From Microbacteriaceae bacterium (GTDB lineage Bacteria; Actinomycetota; Actinomycetes; Actinomycetales; Microbacteriaceae): a DNA stretch of 7,193 nt. The DNA is taken from contig JAODAU010000345.1 in NCBI GenBank assembly GCA_025463615.1, positions 1-7,193 on the forward strand, written 5' to 3'. Every line of letters begins with the position of its first letter. Within the stretch, counting starts at the first letter, position 1. Both the position numbers and the translations under genes were made by a program. Positions 5,285-7,193 of this stretch are shown piece by piece. The notes beneath the pieces are model-generated. The model did no database searches, had not been told where the DNA came from, and worked only from the letters and a program-made list of their open reading frames with translations.

Positions 5285-6200
5285 CCTCCCCTGGTTCGTG
5301 GGCGCGTACCCGCTGCTGCCGAAGGACGGCGATCGCGCGGGCGCCTACCGCGCGCTGGTCCGGCGTGCCGAGGAGCAGCCCGAGTTCCGCGGCCTCGAGG
5401 TGCCGTTCACGGGCGACCTCGACGTCGCCGGACTGGGCGAGCTGCTCGGCGAGCGCCACCAGGTGGTGCTGACCGGCATCCCGGGGGTCGTCGCGCGCCT
5501 CGCGGACGATCCCTCCTTCGGCCTCGCCTCCGCCGACGAGGACGGCCGGCGCCGCGCCGTCGCGTTCACGCGCGACGCTCACGACGCAGTCCGGCGACTG
5601 GATGACGCAGCCGGCAGACACGCGGCCCGCGCGGTGCTGGTGCACGCGTCATCCGCGCCCGGCGTCGGCTCGCCGGACGCGTTCCGGAGGTCCATGGCGG
5701 AGCTGCTCGACTGGGAGTGGGGCGAGACCCTCGTGCTCGTCGAGCACTGCGACGCCGCCGTGGAGGGCGTGCGCCCGGCGAAGGGCTTCCTGCGCCTCGA
5801 CGACGAACTGGATGCCCTGGCCTCCCTCGACGCGGGGCCGCGGGCCGGCGTGCTCATCAACTGGGGCCGCTCGGCGATCGAGGGTCGGGATCCCGCCCTC
5901 GTCGTCGACCACGTCACCCGGGCGCGCGAGCAGGGACAGTTGCGCGGACTGATGTTCTCGGGCTGCACGCCCTCGCCGGAGTCCCGCGGGGGCGCCTGGG
6001 CAGACGTGCACCTGCCGCCGGCGCCGGTGGACGCATCCTCGGCGCTCACGGCCGAGCTCGCGCGCGAGGCGGCAGAGGCATCCGGCGCGCTCGACGTCGT
6101 CGGCATGAAGATCGGTGCGCCGAAGGATGCCGCGGCCGCCGAGCGGGAGCGCACGCTCACCGAGTCCGCCGCCATCCTGCTCGCCGCCATTCGCGGCTGA
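5274..6200 (+). CDS. DUF4862-family protein, putative TIM-barrel enzyme of sugar-acid metabolism
   Basis: I assign this 308-residue protein by recollection to DUF4862, an uncharacterised family; its function is unknown. It opens with WFVGAYPLLP (7-16) and has no signal peptide or membrane segment. Strand-like segments, each ending in polar residues, recur as in a TIM barrel: GLEVPF (Glu42), VVLTGIPG (64-71), AVLVHASSAPG (His124), LVLVEHCD (Glu157, His158, Asp160), VLINWGRSAIEGRDP (Asn196, Glu203), GLMFSGCT (Ser229), WADVHLPP (His246) and VVGMKIGAP. The acidic/histidine pattern recalls the metal-dependent xylose-isomerase-like/AP-endonuclease-2 fold, so an isomerase, epimerase or dehydratase is conceivable; this is inference. 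The GTG start at 5274 has GGGAGG upstream and overlaps the kinase by 11 nt, marking it as an integral pathway member. A terminator follows 17 nt after its stop. Confidence 0.75.
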   Translation: MSPDLPWFVGAYPLLPKDGDRAGAYRALVRRAEEQPEFRGLEVPFTGDLDVAGLGELLGERHQVVLTGIPGVVARLADDPSFGLASADEDGRRRAVAFTRDAHDAVRRLDDAAGRHAARAVLVHASSAPGVGSPDAFRRSMAELLDWEWGETLVLVEHCDAAVEGVRPAKGFLRLDDELDALASLDAGPRAGVLINWGRSAIEGRDPALVVDHVTRAREQGQLRGLMFSGCTPSPESRGGAWADVHLPPAPVDASSALTAELAREAAEASGALDVVGMKIGAPKDAAAAERERTLTESAAILLAAIRG

Positions 6201-6212
6201 CACGAGCGCACG

Positions 6213-6246
6213 AAAAGGGGGCGGCCGGTCCCGAACCGGCCGCCCC
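6213..6246 (-). terminator. Intrinsic terminator between convergent genes
   Basis: A perfect 12-bp GC-rich stem (6218-6229 with 6235-6246) closes a 5-nt loop. On the minus strand it is followed by TTTT (6216-6213), giving a classical rho-independent terminator for the solute-binding-protein gene, whose stop is 11 nt away. On the plus strand the hairpin lies 17 nt after the stop of the DUF4862 gene but lacks a downstream T run, so it probably blocks both transcripts but is stronger leftward. Confidence 0.85.
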
Positions 6247-6257
6247 GCTGCGACTCG

Positions 6258-7193
6258 CTACTTGTTGGCGTCGAGCAGCTGCTGCACTTGCGTGCGCAGC
6301 GTGTTCAGGCCGGACTGCACTCCGGTCTGGCCGGCCAGGATCGTGGCCACGCCCTGGGCGATGGTCGCATCCACCTGCGCGGCGACCGGGATCTTGTCGT
6401 ACCCGGTGGCGCGAGCGTGGTCGGTGACGTTCGTCTGGAACGACGTCTGGAACTTGTTGCTCTGCAGGTTGGCGATCTTGCCTGCAACCTTCTTCGAGGC
6501 CGGCGCCAGCGACGACTGCGTGAACAGCACGGTCGCGGCGGTGACGTCACTCGCAATGTACTTGATGAAGTCGCGGCTGGTCTTCTCGCCGGCTCCCGCG
6601 GTCGCGAACAGGCCGCCGCCCCAGCTGCGGTTGTACGACGCCTTGGTGCCGTCGGTCGGGCGCGAGATCGTGGTCAGATTGTCGACCAGCTTCTGGGTGC
6701 CGCCGTTGGTGGTGACGAACGTTCCGGCGATAGGCGCGTCGTCGTACAGGGCGGTCTTGCCCTTCGCGAACAGCACTCGTGCATCGGCCCGGGCGACGTT
6801 CGCGCTGGTGAGGCCCTGGTCGAGCAGGCCCTTGTACCACTGCACGGCCGCGACGCTTTCGGAGTCGCCGATCGTCACCTTGAGCTTGTCGTCGACGACC
6901 TCGCTGCCGAATCCCCACATCCACGGCACGATGTCTTTGAGGTCCGTCTTGGTGACGGCGGCGTAGGGGATCAGGCTCGGCTCCTGCTTCTTAATCTTCT
7001 CGAGCGCGGTCGCGAACTCGTCCGTCGTGAGGCCGGCCTTCAGCCCGACGCTCTTGGCGATGTCGCCGTTGACGACCATGCCGATTCCGCCGGCCGTGGT
7101 CGGCAGCGCCCAGAGCTTGCCGTTGATCGTGTAGGTGTCGAGGATGCCCTTCGGGATGTCCAGGCCGTCGGCCAGGTCGCTCAGGTCGGCGAG
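6258..7193 (-). CDS. ABC transporter extracellular sugar-binding protein, family 1 (N-terminus outside window)
   Basis: The frame is open to the right edge and gives the last 311 residues; the signal peptide and N-terminal lobe start lie outside. An internal ATG at 7079 is not the start, because the residues before it continue the family pattern (INGKLWALPTTAGGIGMVVN, with the ATG codon inside it). This is typical of family-1 carbohydrate-binding proteins, as are AGLTTDEFATALEKIKK, MWGFGSE, the ARVLFAKGKTALYDDAP segment (the FxxGKxAM-like motif) and SWGGGLFATAGAGEK. Such proteins deliver oligosaccharides or sugars to an ABC importer and are usually lipoproteins in Gram-positives. The gene converges on the catabolic operon and ends at a shared terminator. 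It may import the pathway's substrate; permease genes would lie beyond the window or elsewhere. Confidence 0.9.
   Translation of the reverse strand, partial: LADLSDLADGLDIPKGILDTYTINGKLWALPTTAGGIGMVVNGDIAKSVGLKAGLTTDEFATALEKIKKQEPSLIPYAAVTKTDLKDIVPWMWGFGSEVVDDKLKVTIGDSESVAAVQWYKGLLDQGLTSANVARADARVLFAKGKTALYDDAPIAGTFVTTNGGTQKLVDNLTTISRPTDGTKASYNRSWGGGLFATAGAGEKTSRDFIKYIASDVTAATVLFTQSSLAPASKKVAGKIANLQSNKFQTSFQTNVTDHARATGYDKIPVAAQVDATIAQGVATILAGQTGVQSGLNTLRTQVQQLLDANK

Noticed and set aside
6258..7079. Internal ATG at 7079 as the start of the solute-binding protein
   Set aside because: The frame is open to the right edge, and the 38 residues before this ATG fit the family pattern. The gene is simply cut by the window.

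Overview
The window is GC-rich DNA with tightly packed, overlapping genes, many GTG starts and strong AGGAGG ribosome binding sites. Protein-level signatures, notably the KLDPRQYDPRRI tail of TatB, point to a high-GC Gram-positive bacterium, most likely an actinobacterium of the Microbacteriaceae (Leifsonia/Microbacterium type). This placement is inferred from family resemblance and was not computed. There is no RNA gene, insertion sequence or CRISPR array, and no gene-free stretch longer than 300 bases.

Layout. Positions 1-1069 (minus strand) hold a compact twin-arginine translocation operon in the order tatB-tatA-tatC, with tatC cut by the left edge. Positions 1131-2613 (minus) hold an SMP-30-type sugar lactonase and, upstream and overlapping it, a KDPG/KDPGal-type aldolase. 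A divergent control region of about 75 bp (2614-2688) separates these from a four-gene plus-strand operon (2689-6200): a DapA-superfamily lyase, a short-chain dehydrogenase (SDR), a PfkB-family 2-keto-3-deoxy-sugar-acid kinase, and a protein I assign to the uncharacterised DUF4862 family. The four genes overlap by 4, 4 and 11 nt. A strong hairpin at 6218-6246 ends the convergent transcripts, and a minus-strand ABC-transporter sugar-binding protein (6258-7193, N-terminus outside) fills the right end.

How the genes fit together. The SDR (sugar to lactone), lactonase (lactone to aldonate), kinase (2-keto-3-deoxyaldonate to its 6-phosphate) and aldolase (to pyruvate plus glyceraldehyde 3-phosphate) make most of a sugar/sugar-acid degradation route. 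A recognisable aldonate dehydratase (enolase-superfamily or IlvD/Edd) is missing from the window. Two members have no obvious role: the DapA-like protein, which lacks the canonical catalytic tyrosine, and the DUF4862 protein. The binding protein is a plausible uptake component. The substrate cannot be named from the sequence.

The most striking non-coding signal is a shared inverted repeat, GAAT-N5-ATTC. It occurs once in the divergent catabolic promoter region (2660-2672) and once, inside a perfect 17-bp palindrome, just upstream of tatB (1093-1109). This suggests that one regulator controls both the catabolic genes and this Tat operon.
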